Of a stretch of DNA of 64,000 bases, positions 7,416 through 15,648 are shown one piece after another. Numbering within the stretch: the stretch's first letter is position 1; each line of letters starts with the position of its first letter. The DNA lies in NCBI RefSeq assembly GCF_005503535.1, contig NZ_SCNN01000020.1, positions 53,174 through 117,173 of the forward strand, read 5' to 3'. The notes below the pieces were generated by a model, which was not told the DNA's origin, ran no database searches, and was given only the letters and a program-made list of their open reading frames with translations. The DNA is from Mesorhizobium comanense (GTDB taxonomy: Bacteria; Pseudomonadota; Alphaproteobacteria; Rhizobiales; Rhizobiaceae). The position numbers were made by a program, and so were the translations under genes.

Positions 7416-8390
7416 GTGACTGAAATTCTTGCCGTCGGCGAGGCGATGGGACCGGCGTTGGCGCTGCTTGGCGGTGGCGATGTGGTGGCCATTCCGACCG
7501 AGACCGTCTATGGCCTCGCCGGCGATGCCACCAACGGCATCGGCGTGGCGCGCATCTTCGAGGCCAAGGGCCGCCCGCGTTTCAATCCGCTGATCGCCCA
7601 TGTCGCCGACATGGCGATGGCCGAGCGCATCGCGATTTTCGATCCGCTGTCGAGGAAACTGGCGCTCGCCTTCTGGCCGGGGCCGCTGACCCTGGTGCTG
7701 CCGCAGCGGCCCGGCAACGGCATCCATCCGCTGGTCACGGCCGGGCTCGATACGATTGCGCTGCGCATGCCGAGGGGTTTCGGCGGCGATCTGATTGCCA
7801 AACTCGGCCGACCGCTCGCCGCGCCGAGCGCCAATTCATCGGGCAGGATCAGCGCGACGACCGCGCAGGCCGTGGCGGCGGATCTTGGCGCGCGTATCAA
7901 GCTGGTGGTGGATGGCGGCGCAACGCCGGTCGGGCTGGAATCGACCATCGTCAAGGCGGAAGGCAAAGGCTTGCGGCTGCTGCGGCCGGGTGGCATCGCG
8001 GCCGGGGAGATCGAGGCGCTCATCGGCATGCCGCTGTCGCGCGGCGGCACTGCCGGCGTGGAGGCGCCGGGCATGCTTGCCTCGCACTATGCGCCGGGGG
8101 CGGCGGTTCGGCTCAATGCCGACACGGTCGGCAAGGACGAAGCCTTGCTTGGCTTCGGTCGCCGGCGTGCGGAAGGCTGGCAACACGCCGCCGCCTTCCT
8201 CAATCTCTCCGAAGCTGGCGACCCGCGCGAAGCGGCGAGCAATCTCTTCGCCTACATGCAGGAACTCGACCGCAGCGGCACGCGCACCATCGCGGTCGAG
8301 CCTATTCCCCAAGGGGGGCTGGGCGAAGCGATCAACGACCGGCTTTCCCGTGCCGCTGCCCCCCGTGACAACCTCCTCCCGCCAACATAG
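7416..8390 (+). CDS. L-threonylcarbamoyladenylate synthase (Sua5/YrdC/YwlC)
   Basis: Makes threonylcarbamoyl-AMP from threonine, bicarbonate and ATP, the first step of t6A37 modification of ANN-decoding tRNAs. The N-terminal YrdC domain (about residues 10-195) shows 'GDVVAIPTETVYGLAGDA', 'IFEAKGRPRFNPL' with the K-x-R motif, 'WPGPLTLVL' and 'RPLAAPSANSSGR' with the S-x-N motif. A C-terminal Sua5 domain follows ('APGMLASHYAPGA'), so this is the long Sua5 form (324 aa) and not TsaC alone. GTG at 7416 is preferred (GAGAGG 8 bases upstream); GTG at 7407 is possible. The next gene starts 10 bases after its stop, suggesting an operon. Confidence 0.93.
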   Translation: MTEILAVGEAMGPALALLGGGDVVAIPTETVYGLAGDATNGIGVARIFEAKGRPRFNPLIAHVADMAMAERIAIFDPLSRKLALAFWPGPLTLVLPQRPGNGIHPLVTAGLDTIALRMPRGFGGDLIAKLGRPLAAPSANSSGRISATTAQAVAADLGARIKLVVDGGATPVGLESTIVKAEGKGLRLLRPGGIAAGEIEALIGMPLSRGGTAGVEAPGMLASHYAPGAAVRLNADTVGKDEALLGFGRRRAEGWQHAAAFLNLSEAGDPREAASNLFAYMQELDRSGTRTIAVEPIPQGGLGEAINDRLSRAAAPRDNLLPPT

Positions 8391-8399
8391 TTTCCCGAC

Positions 8400-9830
8400 A
8401 TGACCGATACCGCCTGGACACTCGACCCTGCTCTCATCGACCGTTTCGCCGCAATCGTCGGTGAAAAATACGCATTGCGCGACGAGCAGGACATCGCGCC
8501 CTATCTCATCGAGCGCCGCGGCCTCTGGCATGGCGCCACATCGCTGGTGCTGCGGCCGGGCAGCGTCGACGAGGTCAGCCGCATCATGCGGCTGGCGACG
8601 GAGACCGGAACGCCGGTCGTACCGCAAAGCGGCAACACCGGGCTGGTCGGCGCCCAGGTGCCGGACAGATCGGGCCGCGAGATCGTGCTGTCGCTGTCGC
8701 GGCTGAACCGCATCCGCGAGATCGATGTCCTGTCGAACACGGTGACGGTCGAGGCCGGCGTCATCCTGCAGACGCTGCAGGAGGCGGCCGACGCCGTCGA
8801 CAGGCTGTTTCCGCTGTCGCTGGCCGCGCAGGGCTCCTGTCAGATCGGCGGCAATCTCTCTTCCAATGCCGGGGGCACCGGCGTGCTTGCCTATGGCAAT
8901 GCGCGCGAACTCTGCCTCGGTGTCGAGGTGGTGCTGCCGACAGGCGAGGTGTTCGACGATCTGCGCAAGCTGAAGAAGGACAATACCGGATACGACCTGA
9001 AGAATCTTTTCGTCGGCGCCGAAGGCACGCTCGGCGTCATCACGGCCGCCGTGCTGAAACTGTTTCCGAAGCCGAAGGGGCGTGAGGTCGCCTTCGTCGG
9101 CCTGTCCTCGCCGCAAGCAGCCCTTTCCCTGTTCGGCCTGGCAATGGACCGGGCCGGGGCCGCGCTGACCGCTTTCGAACTGATCGGCAAGCGGCCGTAC
9201 GATTTCACCCTGGCACATGCCCAGGGTGTGACCCGGCCGTTGATGGAAGATTGGCCCTGGTATGTGCTGATGCAGATTTCGTCCGGCCGTTCGTCGGAGG
9301 ATTCGCAGGCCCTGATCGAGGATGTGCTGTCGGCCGGTCTCGAACAGGAATTCGTCGGCGATGCCGTCATCGCGGCGAGCCTCGCGCAGGGCGATGCCTT
9401 CTGGAATTTCCGCGAGTTGTTGCCGGAGGCGCAGAAGCCGGAAGGCGCCTCGATCAAGCATGACATTTCAGTGCCGATCGCCTCCATACCGCGCTTCATC
9501 GAGGAAGCGGCCGGGGCCGTGGCGTCGGTGAGCGCCGGCGCTCGTGTCGTCTGCTTCGGCCATATGGGCGACGGCAATCTCCACTACAACATTTCGCGGC
9601 CCGTCGACGGCGACGATGACGCCTTCCTCGCCCTCTACCATCCCATGAACAAGGCGGTTCATGATGTCGTGCGCAGCCTGCAAGGTTCGATATCGGCCGA
9701 GCATGGCATCGGCCAGTTGAAGCGCGAAGAACTGATCGAGACCGCGCCGCCGATGGCCATCGATCTGATGCGCCGGGTAAAGGCGGCCTTCGATCCGGCC
9801 GGTATCATGAATCCGGGTAAGGTTATCTGA
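8400..9830 (+). CDS. FAD-binding oxidase/dehydrogenase (GlcD / D-2-hydroxyacid type)
   Basis: A 476-aa flavoprotein with an N-terminal PCMH-type FAD-binding domain ('LVLRPGSVDEVSRIMRLA', 'VVPQSGNTGLVGAQVPD', 'GGNLSSNAGGTGVLAYGNARELCLG', 'GYDLKNLFVGAEGTLGVITAAVLKLFPKP') and a C-terminal FAD-oxidase domain ending 'FGHMGDGNLHYNISRP...SAEHGIGQLKREEL...KAAFDPAGIMNPGKVI'. The histidines of 'GHMGDGNLHYN' and the 'EHGIG' motif are the family's metal/substrate-binding residues. Relatives oxidise D-2-hydroxyglutarate, D-lactate or glycolate; the substrate cannot be fixed here. It follows sua5 closely, a pairing common in Rhizobiales. Confidence 0.92.
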   Translation: MTDTAWTLDPALIDRFAAIVGEKYALRDEQDIAPYLIERRGLWHGATSLVLRPGSVDEVSRIMRLATETGTPVVPQSGNTGLVGAQVPDRSGREIVLSLSRLNRIREIDVLSNTVTVEAGVILQTLQEAADAVDRLFPLSLAAQGSCQIGGNLSSNAGGTGVLAYGNARELCLGVEVVLPTGEVFDDLRKLKKDNTGYDLKNLFVGAEGTLGVITAAVLKLFPKPKGREVAFVGLSSPQAALSLFGLAMDRAGAALTAFELIGKRPYDFTLAHAQGVTRPLMEDWPWYVLMQISSGRSSEDSQALIEDVLSAGLEQEFVGDAVIAASLAQGDAFWNFRELLPEAQKPEGASIKHDISVPIASIPRFIEEAAGAVASVSAGARVVCFGHMGDGNLHYNISRPVDGDDDAFLALYHPMNKAVHDVVRSLQGSISAEHGIGQLKREELIETAPPMAIDLMRRVKAAFDPAGIMNPGKVI

Positions 9831-10014
9831 TCGTTTCAACATCTTGTGCCTGGTTGCATTCCGATAACCATCCCTGAGATCAGCAAAATTTAACCGACTT
9901 TCTTAAGCGCGGCGGTAAGGAGCCCGCGCTAATGTTTCCCCATAACGAGGCCGGGAAAACTGGCCCGGAGAGAACCGGACACCGGCTCTCAGGAGACAGA
10001 CAGGAAGGCACTCT

Positions 10015-10581
10015 ATGAACACTGGACTGAAGCCAGTCTGGGCGGGACGCAACATGCGCCTCGACCCATTCCGCCTGCCGCAGGTGGTTAGCTACGCCAC
10101 GCGCGACGACTATGGCGATGTGACCTTCACAATCGACCAGCGTGGCGCCGTGATCCGGCGCATGCTCGAGATGAGCGGCGTGCCTGCGATCATCGCGCTG
10201 CCCGCCAATGCGTTTCGTGGCGTTGCCGCCCGCGCGATGGAAGACCCGGACGGCAATGTCACGGTGACGCTGGAACTCCTGCACAACGATCCCATGCTGT
10301 CGGTGCCGCTGCTGGTGGCCGACGATCTCGAAGATGTCGCCGCCGACTGGCGCGCCTGGGCCGACGCTTACCGTCTGCCGATGCTCCTGATCGAGGCGGA
10401 TGGCGTCGCCCGCACGCTGGAGGAATCGCTCGGCGCGGCCATCAAGACGCTGCCGCCGCAGGATCGCCGCAAGGGCCGTGTTTCGAACATGCGCCGTCCG
10501 CGCTTCCTCGCCCGCCGCAGAACCGGCGACCTTGGCCTCAGGCTCGTCATCGACGGCCAGGAGATCATTTCGCGGGACTGA
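10015..10581 (+). CDS. DUF6101-like protein
   Basis: A 188-aa cytoplasmic protein with no signal peptide or membrane segment. The N-terminal 'RLDPFRLPQVVSYATRD' followed by 'VIRRMLEMSGVPAIIALPANAFRGVAARAMED' matches my recollection of DUF6101, an alphaproteobacterial family of unknown function. The C-terminal 35 residues are strongly basic ('RRKGRVSNMRRPRFLARRR'). GGAAGGCACTCT precedes the ATG. The 184-bp upstream region holds the GC-rich partial dyad 'CCGGGAAAACTGGCCCGG'. A composite palindromic repeat begins 12 bases after the stop. Confidence 0.65.
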   Translation: MNTGLKPVWAGRNMRLDPFRLPQVVSYATRDDYGDVTFTIDQRGAVIRRMLEMSGVPAIIALPANAFRGVAARAMEDPDGNVTVTLELLHNDPMLSVPLLVADDLEDVAADWRAWADAYRLPMLLIEADGVARTLEESLGAAIKTLPPQDRRKGRVSNMRRPRFLARRRTGDLGLRLVIDGQEIISRD

Positions 10582-10592
10582 ACATGACCTTC

Positions 10593-10740
10593 CCTTCTCC
10601 CCTTGTGGGAGAAGGTGGCCTCGCGAAGCGAGGTCGGATGAGGGGTGTTCCAGGGAACGCCAAGGCTTCACTCCGCTGGAACACCCCTCAACCGTCTCGG
10701 CGCTGCGCGCCGATCCACCTTCTCCCACAAGGGGAGAAGG
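10593..10740. repeat. Composite palindromic repeat (MITE-like)
   Basis: Left half: hairpin CTTCTCCC/GGGAGAAG (10594-10614), hairpin CCTCGC-GAA-GCGAGG (10619-10633), then AGGGGTGTTCCAG (10641-10653). Right half: the exact inverse CTGGAACACCCCT (10676-10688), hairpin CGGCGC..GCGCCG, and TTCTCCC...GGGAGAA. The whole unit of about 148 bp is one large imperfect palindrome between two convergent genes, so it may also serve as a bidirectional terminator. It has the same order of elements as the units at 2471-2996 and 4356-4507. Confidence 0.9.
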
Positions 10741-10750
10741 AGAAGCTGTG

Positions 10751-11740
10751 CTACACCAGCGGCTTCAGCGCCACCCAGACAGCGCCGCCGATCAGGCCGA
10801 GGAAAATCAGCCAGCCGACCTGGTTGTTCGAGCGGAACAGCCGCAGGCACTGGTCCGGATTGTTGATGTCCAGGACCGCTATCTGCCGGGCCATGTGCGC
10901 GCCGGCGGCGATCAACCCAGCCAGCGCCACCACCGGGGCCTGCGCCGCCGCGAAGGCGATGGCGAAGCAGATCAGCGTCCCACCGTAAAGCCCCGCCAGC
11001 CACGCCTTGGTGTTGTCGCCGAAGAGACGTGCCGTCGAGCGCACGCCGACGATGGCATCGTCTTCCTTGTCCTGATGCGCATAGATGGTGTCGTAGCCGA
11101 TCACCCACAGGATCGAGCCGATGTAAAGCATGACGGCCGGCCCATCGATATCGCCGAACTCGACCGCCCATCCCATCAGCGCACCCCAGGAAAAGGCAAG
11201 GCCGAGGAACAGCTGCGGCCAGTTGGTTATGCGCTTCATGAACGGATAGACGGCGACGATCGCCAGCGAGCAGATGCCGAGCAGGATGGCGAAGCTGTTG
11301 AATTGCAAGAGGACGACCAGGCCGACAAGGGCCTGGAGCACGAGGAACAGCCAGGCGCGCCGGCGTGTGGTCTGGCCCGATGGCAGCGGCCGCGAGCGGG
11401 TGCGGTCGACCTGGTTGTCGATGTTTTCATCGACGATGTCGTTGTAGGTGCAGCCCGCGCCGCGCATGGCGATGGCGCCGACGAGGAACAGCACGAGATA
11501 CAAGGGCGCCGGCAGCAGCGACAGCAGCGGGTCGCCGGGGCGCGGGTAGGCGCTGGCGGCCAGCGCCGCCGACCACCAGCACGGCCACAGCAGCAATTGC
11601 CAGCCTATCGGCCTGTCCCACCGCGCAAGCTGGGCATAGGGCCATATCGAACGCGGCAACACGCGGTAGACCCAATGGCCGTTGGGCGCATCGGCAACAC
11701 GGCCCTGGGCCGCTTTCGACTGGATAGGTTCCATGTCCAT
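10751..11740 (-). CDS. ubiA: 4-hydroxybenzoate polyprenyltransferase
   Basis: Integral membrane prenyltransferase that attaches the polyprenyl tail to 4-hydroxybenzoate in ubiquinone biosynthesis. The first Asp-rich motif reads 'GAGCTYNDIVDENIDNQVDRTRSRPLPSG' (N-D-x-x-D), and the second is 'GYDTIYAHQDKEDDAIVGVRST' (D-x-x-x-D-x-x-D); both chelate the Mg-diphosphate. Eight or nine hydrophobic segments follow the family pattern. Starts at 11740 or 11734 (ATG) are both possible; a TTG at 11770 would overlap the stop of the upstream acetyltransferase gene. Likely co-transcribed with the GNAT and LysR genes upstream. Confidence 0.95.
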   Translation of the reverse strand: MDMEPIQSKAAQGRVADAPNGHWVYRVLPRSIWPYAQLARWDRPIGWQLLLWPCWWSAALAASAYPRPGDPLLSLLPAPLYLVLFLVGAIAMRGAGCTYNDIVDENIDNQVDRTRSRPLPSGQTTRRRAWLFLVLQALVGLVVLLQFNSFAILLGICSLAIVAVYPFMKRITNWPQLFLGLAFSWGALMGWAVEFGDIDGPAVMLYIGSILWVIGYDTIYAHQDKEDDAIVGVRSTARLFGDNTKAWLAGLYGGTLICFAIAFAAAQAPVVALAGLIAAGAHMARQIAVLDINNPDQCLRLFRSNNQVGWLIFLGLIGGAVWVALKPLV

Positions 11741-11766
11741 GGGAGTGCCAGCGACGGAGTCGGGCG

Positions 11767-12357
11767 TCAAGATCGCTTGGCGGCATCTGATGCAGCACCC
11801 TGCCGGAAATCCCTGTCGAAGCGCAAATACCAGAGCAGGGCGACCTCGCGGCTCTGCGGGTCGAGCCCGCGATAGAGCAGACGGTCGACGCCGCCGAGCT
11901 CAAAACCATAACGCTCGTAGAAGCGGCATGCGGCAATGTTGTTGTTCTGGGTCTCCAGCATGATTCCGGCCAGTCCCTCATTGCGGCCCCATGCCACGCA
12001 GGCGTCCATGAGCAGGCGGCCGACACCGGAGCCGCGATAGGCCGTGTCGACGGCGATATCGTCGACAAGCGCGTAATTGTTCCAGTTGCGGCTGATCATG
12101 GCCCGCCCGATAGGGACATGGTCGTCCCAGGCAAGGAACACGACGTCGCTTCCCTCGCCCGCCGGCTCGCTCTCGGGATGAGCCAGGCGATAGTCCTTTC
12201 GATAAGCGGGAACGGAAGTGCCCGGCCACTGTGCCGCCGGCATGTCGAATGCCGGTTCGTGGAAGGCCTCGACCAAGAAGCTGAAATCACGATCCTCGAC
12301 TGCATGGGCCAGCGAGATATCGGCACGCTTGATGAGAATGGCCACGCCTGGCTCCAT
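11767..12357 (-). CDS. GNAT acetyltransferase, streptothricin-acetyltransferase-like
   Basis: A 196-aa GNAT enzyme. The acetyl-CoA binding region reads 'DDIAVDTAYRGSGVGRLLMDACVAWG' (R-x-x-G-x-G), followed by 'GIMLETQNNNIAACRFYERYGFELGGVDRLLY' and 'EVALLWYLRF'. The 'LETQN.N..AC.FY...GF.LGG.D' signature with a terminal 'E.A.YWY'-like strand is typical of the Sat family, which acetylates and inactivates streptothricin. Resistance activity is inference from similarity. ATG at 12357 is preferred; a TTG at 12372 lies 1 base from the LysR stop. The gene is compactly placed between lysR and ubiA. Confidence 0.85.
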   Translation of the reverse strand: MEPGVAILIKRADISLAHAVEDRDFSFLVEAFHEPAFDMPAAQWPGTSVPAYRKDYRLAHPESEPAGEGSDVVFLAWDDHVPIGRAMISRNWNNYALVDDIAVDTAYRGSGVGRLLMDACVAWGRNEGLAGIMLETQNNNIAACRFYERYGFELGGVDRLLYRGLDPQSREVALLWYLRFDRDFRQGAASDAAKRS

Positions 12358-12373
12358 GCCGATCAGGATCAAC

Positions 12374-13285
12374 TCATGACGCGAAAACGGCGCGGGTCGA
12401 AAACCACGCCTTTGCCACGTCGGCGAACGCTAGCGCCGCATTCGATACACGCTGGTTCGTGTCGTAGGTGAGGATGATGCGCTGCATCGGCAAGGGGTCC
12501 GAAAGCGGTTTGCGGATCAGTGGCAGGCCGTCATAGCTGCGGTCGCCATGCGGCCTGGTGTAGCTGACGGCGACACCGAAGCCGTTCGCGACCATGCTGC
12601 GCTGGAGTTCGAACGAACTCGTCGCCCGGTCCGCCACCGGCGACAGGCCCCGGCTGCGGAACAGGTCGAGCATGTGCTGCCAGCTCTGCGGCTGGTCTGT
12701 GGTGATCAGCGGGTAGGCGGCGAGCTCCGCCAGGCTGACCTCGGCGCGCTCCGCCAGCGCGTGGCCCGCCGGCAGCAGCGCATGCGGCTTGAGCTCGTGC
12801 AGCAGGATGCGGGCAAAATGCGAGGGCAGGCCGAGATCGTAGCTGAGGCCAAGGTCGATGGCCGCGTCCGCCAGGCGCCGGCCAAGCGTCTCGAAAGTCT
12901 CGTCACGAACCGTGACGGAGACATCCGGATGGCGCTCGGAAAAGGCGCGGATGAGACCTGGGGCAAAGTACGGCGCCAGGTCCTCGAAACAGCCGAGCAC
13001 CAGTTCTCCGCTGACCGCCGACTTGCTGGAGCCCAGGCCGGCGAGTTCTTCCACTTCGGCAAGAACCTGCCTTGCCTTCGCGATAACGGCACGGCCGAAA
13101 GAGGTGAGGGAAACGCCGCTGCCGCGCTGGCGCACGAAAAGCTTCTGGCCGAAATCCTTTTCGACGGCGTCGATCGCCACCGAAATCGAAGGCTGCGATA
13201 TGTTCAGCGCCTTGGCGGCGCCGGTGACGCTGCCATGACGGGCCACGGCGACCAGATAGCGCAATTGGGTAATCGTGAGGCTCAT
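12374..13285 (-). CDS. LysR-family transcriptional regulator
   Basis: A 303-aa LysR regulator: N-terminal winged helix-turn-helix ('TITQLRYLVAVARHGSVTGAAKALNISQPSISVAIDAVEKDFGQKLFVRQ', residues about 4-55), linker helix, and a periplasmic-binding-like effector domain (about 90-295, 'GELVLGCFEDLAPYFAPGLIRAF'). ATG at 13285 is used rather than the TTG two codons upstream. It is divergent from the PhyH dioxygenase gene with 90 bp between starts, the classical layout for a LysR protein controlling its neighbour. It also heads the GNAT-ubiA set. Confidence 0.92.
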   Translation of the reverse strand: MSLTITQLRYLVAVARHGSVTGAAKALNISQPSISVAIDAVEKDFGQKLFVRQRGSGVSLTSFGRAVIAKARQVLAEVEELAGLGSSKSAVSGELVLGCFEDLAPYFAPGLIRAFSERHPDVSVTVRDETFETLGRRLADAAIDLGLSYDLGLPSHFARILLHELKPHALLPAGHALAERAEVSLAELAAYPLITTDQPQSWQHMLDLFRSRGLSPVADRATSSFELQRSMVANGFGVAVSYTRPHGDRSYDGLPLIRKPLSDPLPMQRIILTYDTNQRVSNAALAFADVAKAWFSTRAVFAS

Positions 13286-13375
13286 AGTCAAACACTATTT
13301 GTCGGATGAGAAGTTATTATTTTACTGAATGAACAGCTGTTGCGATAGTCGGTCCGATCCTGAAAGGAGGACATC
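13286..13375. promoter_or_regulatory. Divergent LysR/PhyH intergenic control region
   Basis: The 90-bp gap is clearly more AT-rich than its surroundings, especially around 13305-13330 ('GAGAAGTTATTATTTTACTG'), and ends with a strong AAAGGAGG ribosome binding site for the dioxygenase gene. A LysR box (T-N11-A) is expected here on family grounds. I could not pick a single convincing dyad. Confidence 0.45.
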
Positions 13376-14197
13376 ATGGCTTCCCAAGCTGCAATCAGTG
13401 CAATCGACAACGACATCATCGACCCCCAGACGATCGCCGACTACCAGCGCGACGGCGCCGTCTGCATCCGTGGCGCGTTCAAGGGCTGGGTCGACACGAT
13501 CGCCGCCGGCATCGAGCGCAACATGCAGAACCGCAGCGCCACGGCGTCAGACATCGCCAATGGCCGCGGCAGCTTCTTCGACGACTACTGCAACTGGGAG
13601 CGCATCCCCGAATTCGTGAAGGTGGTGCGCGAATCGCCGGCCGCGCAGCTGGCGGCGGCGGTGATGCGGTCGCGCACCGCGCAATTCTTCCATGATCACG
13701 TGCTGGTCAAGGAGCCCGGCACGCAAAAGCCGACGCCCTGGCACCAGGACATTCCGTACTACTTCGTCGATGGCCAGCAGACGGTCAGTTTCTGGATTCC
13801 GATCGACCCGGTGAAAGAGGCGACGCTGCGCCTGATCGCCGGCTCGCACAAATGGGACAAGATGATCCTGCCGGTGCGCTGGCTCGACGACAGTAATTTC
13901 TACGCCGGCGACGGCGACTACCTGCCGGTGCCCGATCCCGACAAGGACCCGTCGCTTAAGGTGCTGGAATGGGAGATGGAACCGGGCGACGCCATCCTGT
14001 TCGACTTCCGGACCGCGCATGGCGCGCGCGGCAACCTGACGGCGGCGCGGCGCCGGGCGCTGTCGCTGCGCTGGGTCGGCGACGATGCCCATTATGTCGA
14101 GCGGCCGGGCCGCACCTCGCCGCCCTATCACGGCCACGGCATGCAACCGGGCCAGAAGCTGCGCGAGGACTGGTTTCCGGTCGTCTACCAGGGTTGA
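13376..14197 (+). CDS. Phytanoyl-CoA dioxygenase (PhyH) family protein
   Basis: A 273-aa Fe(II)/2-oxoglutarate-dependent dioxygenase. The facial triad is visible as H123-x-D125 ('TPWHQDIPYYF') and H215 ('RTAHGARGN'), with Arg residues about 10-14 positions later as 2-oxoglutarate ligand candidates. 'VSFWIPIDPVKEATLRLIAGSHKW' is the typical PhyH core. Members hydroxylate small molecules such as ectoine, phytanoyl-CoA or natural products; the substrate is unknown. The AAAGGAGG site before the ATG is the strongest in this region. Control by the divergent LysR gene is inferred from the arrangement. Confidence 0.9.
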   Translation: MASQAAISAIDNDIIDPQTIADYQRDGAVCIRGAFKGWVDTIAAGIERNMQNRSATASDIANGRGSFFDDYCNWERIPEFVKVVRESPAAQLAAAVMRSRTAQFFHDHVLVKEPGTQKPTPWHQDIPYYFVDGQQTVSFWIPIDPVKEATLRLIAGSHKWDKMILPVRWLDDSNFYAGDGDYLPVPDPDKDPSLKVLEWEMEPGDAILFDFRTAHGARGNLTAARRRALSLRWVGDDAHYVERPGRTSPPYHGHGMQPGQKLREDWFPVVYQG

Positions 14198-14354
14198 AAC
14201 GGGCAGCCGGAAGATCGGCGGCGATGGCCGCCGCCGACGTCCGGCAGATGTAACGTTCCCGTGCGCAATTCCGGTCAAAACACCCTGATGCCTTGACCCG
14301 TCGTCCAGAGAGCAATAGCGGGTTCTCTCAAAGGGACAGCATCAAGAGGTGGCC

Positions 14355-15632
14355 ATGAACGTTCTTCTTCTCGGCTCGGGCGGCCGCGAACATGCGCTCG
14401 CCTGGAAGATTGCTGCTTCGCCGCTGCTTACAAAACTCTACGCGGCGCCAGGCAATCCGGGCATCGGCAGCGAGGCCGAACTGGTGAAGCTGGACATTGC
14501 CGATCACGCCGCCGTCGGCGCCTTCTGTCGTCAGAAAAATATCGATCTCGTCGTGGTCGGCCCCGAAGGGCCGCTTGTCGCCGGCATCGCGGATGATCTG
14601 CGCGCCGAAAATATCCGCGTCTTCGGGCCATCCAAGGCCGCGGCGCGCCTGGAAGGCTCGAAGGGTTTCACCAAGGATCTCTGCGCCCGCTACGACATCC
14701 CGACCGCCGCCTACGGCCGTTTCGCTGACCTGGCTTCGGCGAAGGCCTATGTCGAAAAGACGGGCGCGCCGATCGTCATCAAGGCCGACGGGCTCGCCGC
14801 CGGCAAGGGCGTCACCGTCGCCATGACGCTGGACGAAGCGCGGGCAGCGCTCGATGCCTGTTTCGAGGGCTCGTTCGGCGCCGCCGGGGCCGAAGTGGTG
14901 GTCGAGGAATTCATGACCGGCGAGGAGGCAAGCTTCTTCTGCCTCTGTGACGGCACGACCGCGCTGCCTTTCGGCACCGCGCAGGACCACAAGCGCGTCG
15001 GCGACGGCGACGTCGGGCCTAATACCGGGGGCATGGGCGCCTATTCGCCGGCACCCGTCATGACGCCCGAAATGATCGAACGCACGATGCGCGAAATCAT
15101 AGAGCCGACCATGCGCGGCATGGCCGACCTTGGCGCACCCTTCGCCGGCATTCTCTTTGCCGGGCTGATGATCACCGAAAAGGGGCCGAGGCTGATCGAG
15201 TACAATACCCGCTTCGGCGATCCGGAATGCCAGGTGCTGATGATGCGGCTGAAGGACGATCTCCTTGTGCTGCTCAACGCCGCGACCGACGGCCAGCTCG
15301 CCCATGCATCGGTGCGCTGGCGCGACGAGGCGGCGTTGACGGTGGTCATGGCGGCGAGGGGCTATCCCGGCACGCCGGAGAAAGGTTCGGTCATCCGCGG
15401 CGTCGACCAGGCTGTTGGCGAAGGCGTCCAGATTTTCCATGCCGGCACCGCCATCAATGGCGGTGCGTTGGTCGCCAATGGCGGCCGTGTGCTCAATGTC
15501 ACGGCGACCGGCGCCACGGTCGGCGAGGCACAGAAGCGGGCCTATGCCGCGCTCGACCGCATCGAGTGGCCGGATGGGTTCTGCCGCCGCGACATAGGCT
15601 GGCAGGCCGTGGCGCGTGAACAGGCAAGCTGA
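14355..15632 (+). CDS. purD: Phosphoribosylamine--glycine ligase
   Basis: GAR synthetase, the second step of de novo purine synthesis: ATP-dependent joining of glycine to phosphoribosylamine. The N-terminal domain starts 'MNVLLLGSGGREHALAWKIA'; the ATP-grasp domain has 'APIVIKADGLAAGKGVTVA', 'EEFMTGEEASFFCLCDG', 'QDHKRVGDGDVGPNTGGMGAYSP' and 'EYNTRFGDPECQ', the last carrying Mg ligands. Length 425 aa is normal. ATG at 14355 is chosen over a GTG 6 bases upstream because AAGAGG is well spaced before it. Encoded alone, convergent with the GH25-like gene. Confidence 0.96.
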   Translation: MNVLLLGSGGREHALAWKIAASPLLTKLYAAPGNPGIGSEAELVKLDIADHAAVGAFCRQKNIDLVVVGPEGPLVAGIADDLRAENIRVFGPSKAAARLEGSKGFTKDLCARYDIPTAAYGRFADLASAKAYVEKTGAPIVIKADGLAAGKGVTVAMTLDEARAALDACFEGSFGAAGAEVVVEEFMTGEEASFFCLCDGTTALPFGTAQDHKRVGDGDVGPNTGGMGAYSPAPVMTPEMIERTMREIIEPTMRGMADLGAPFAGILFAGLMITEKGPRLIEYNTRFGDPECQVLMMRLKDDLLVLLNAATDGQLAHASVRWRDEAALTVVMAARGYPGTPEKGSVIRGVDQAVGEGVQIFHAGTAINGGALVANGGRVLNVTATGATVGEAQKRAYAALDRIEWPDGFCRRDIGWQAVAREQAS

Positions 15633-15648
15633 CATTCCTGCCGTCGCC

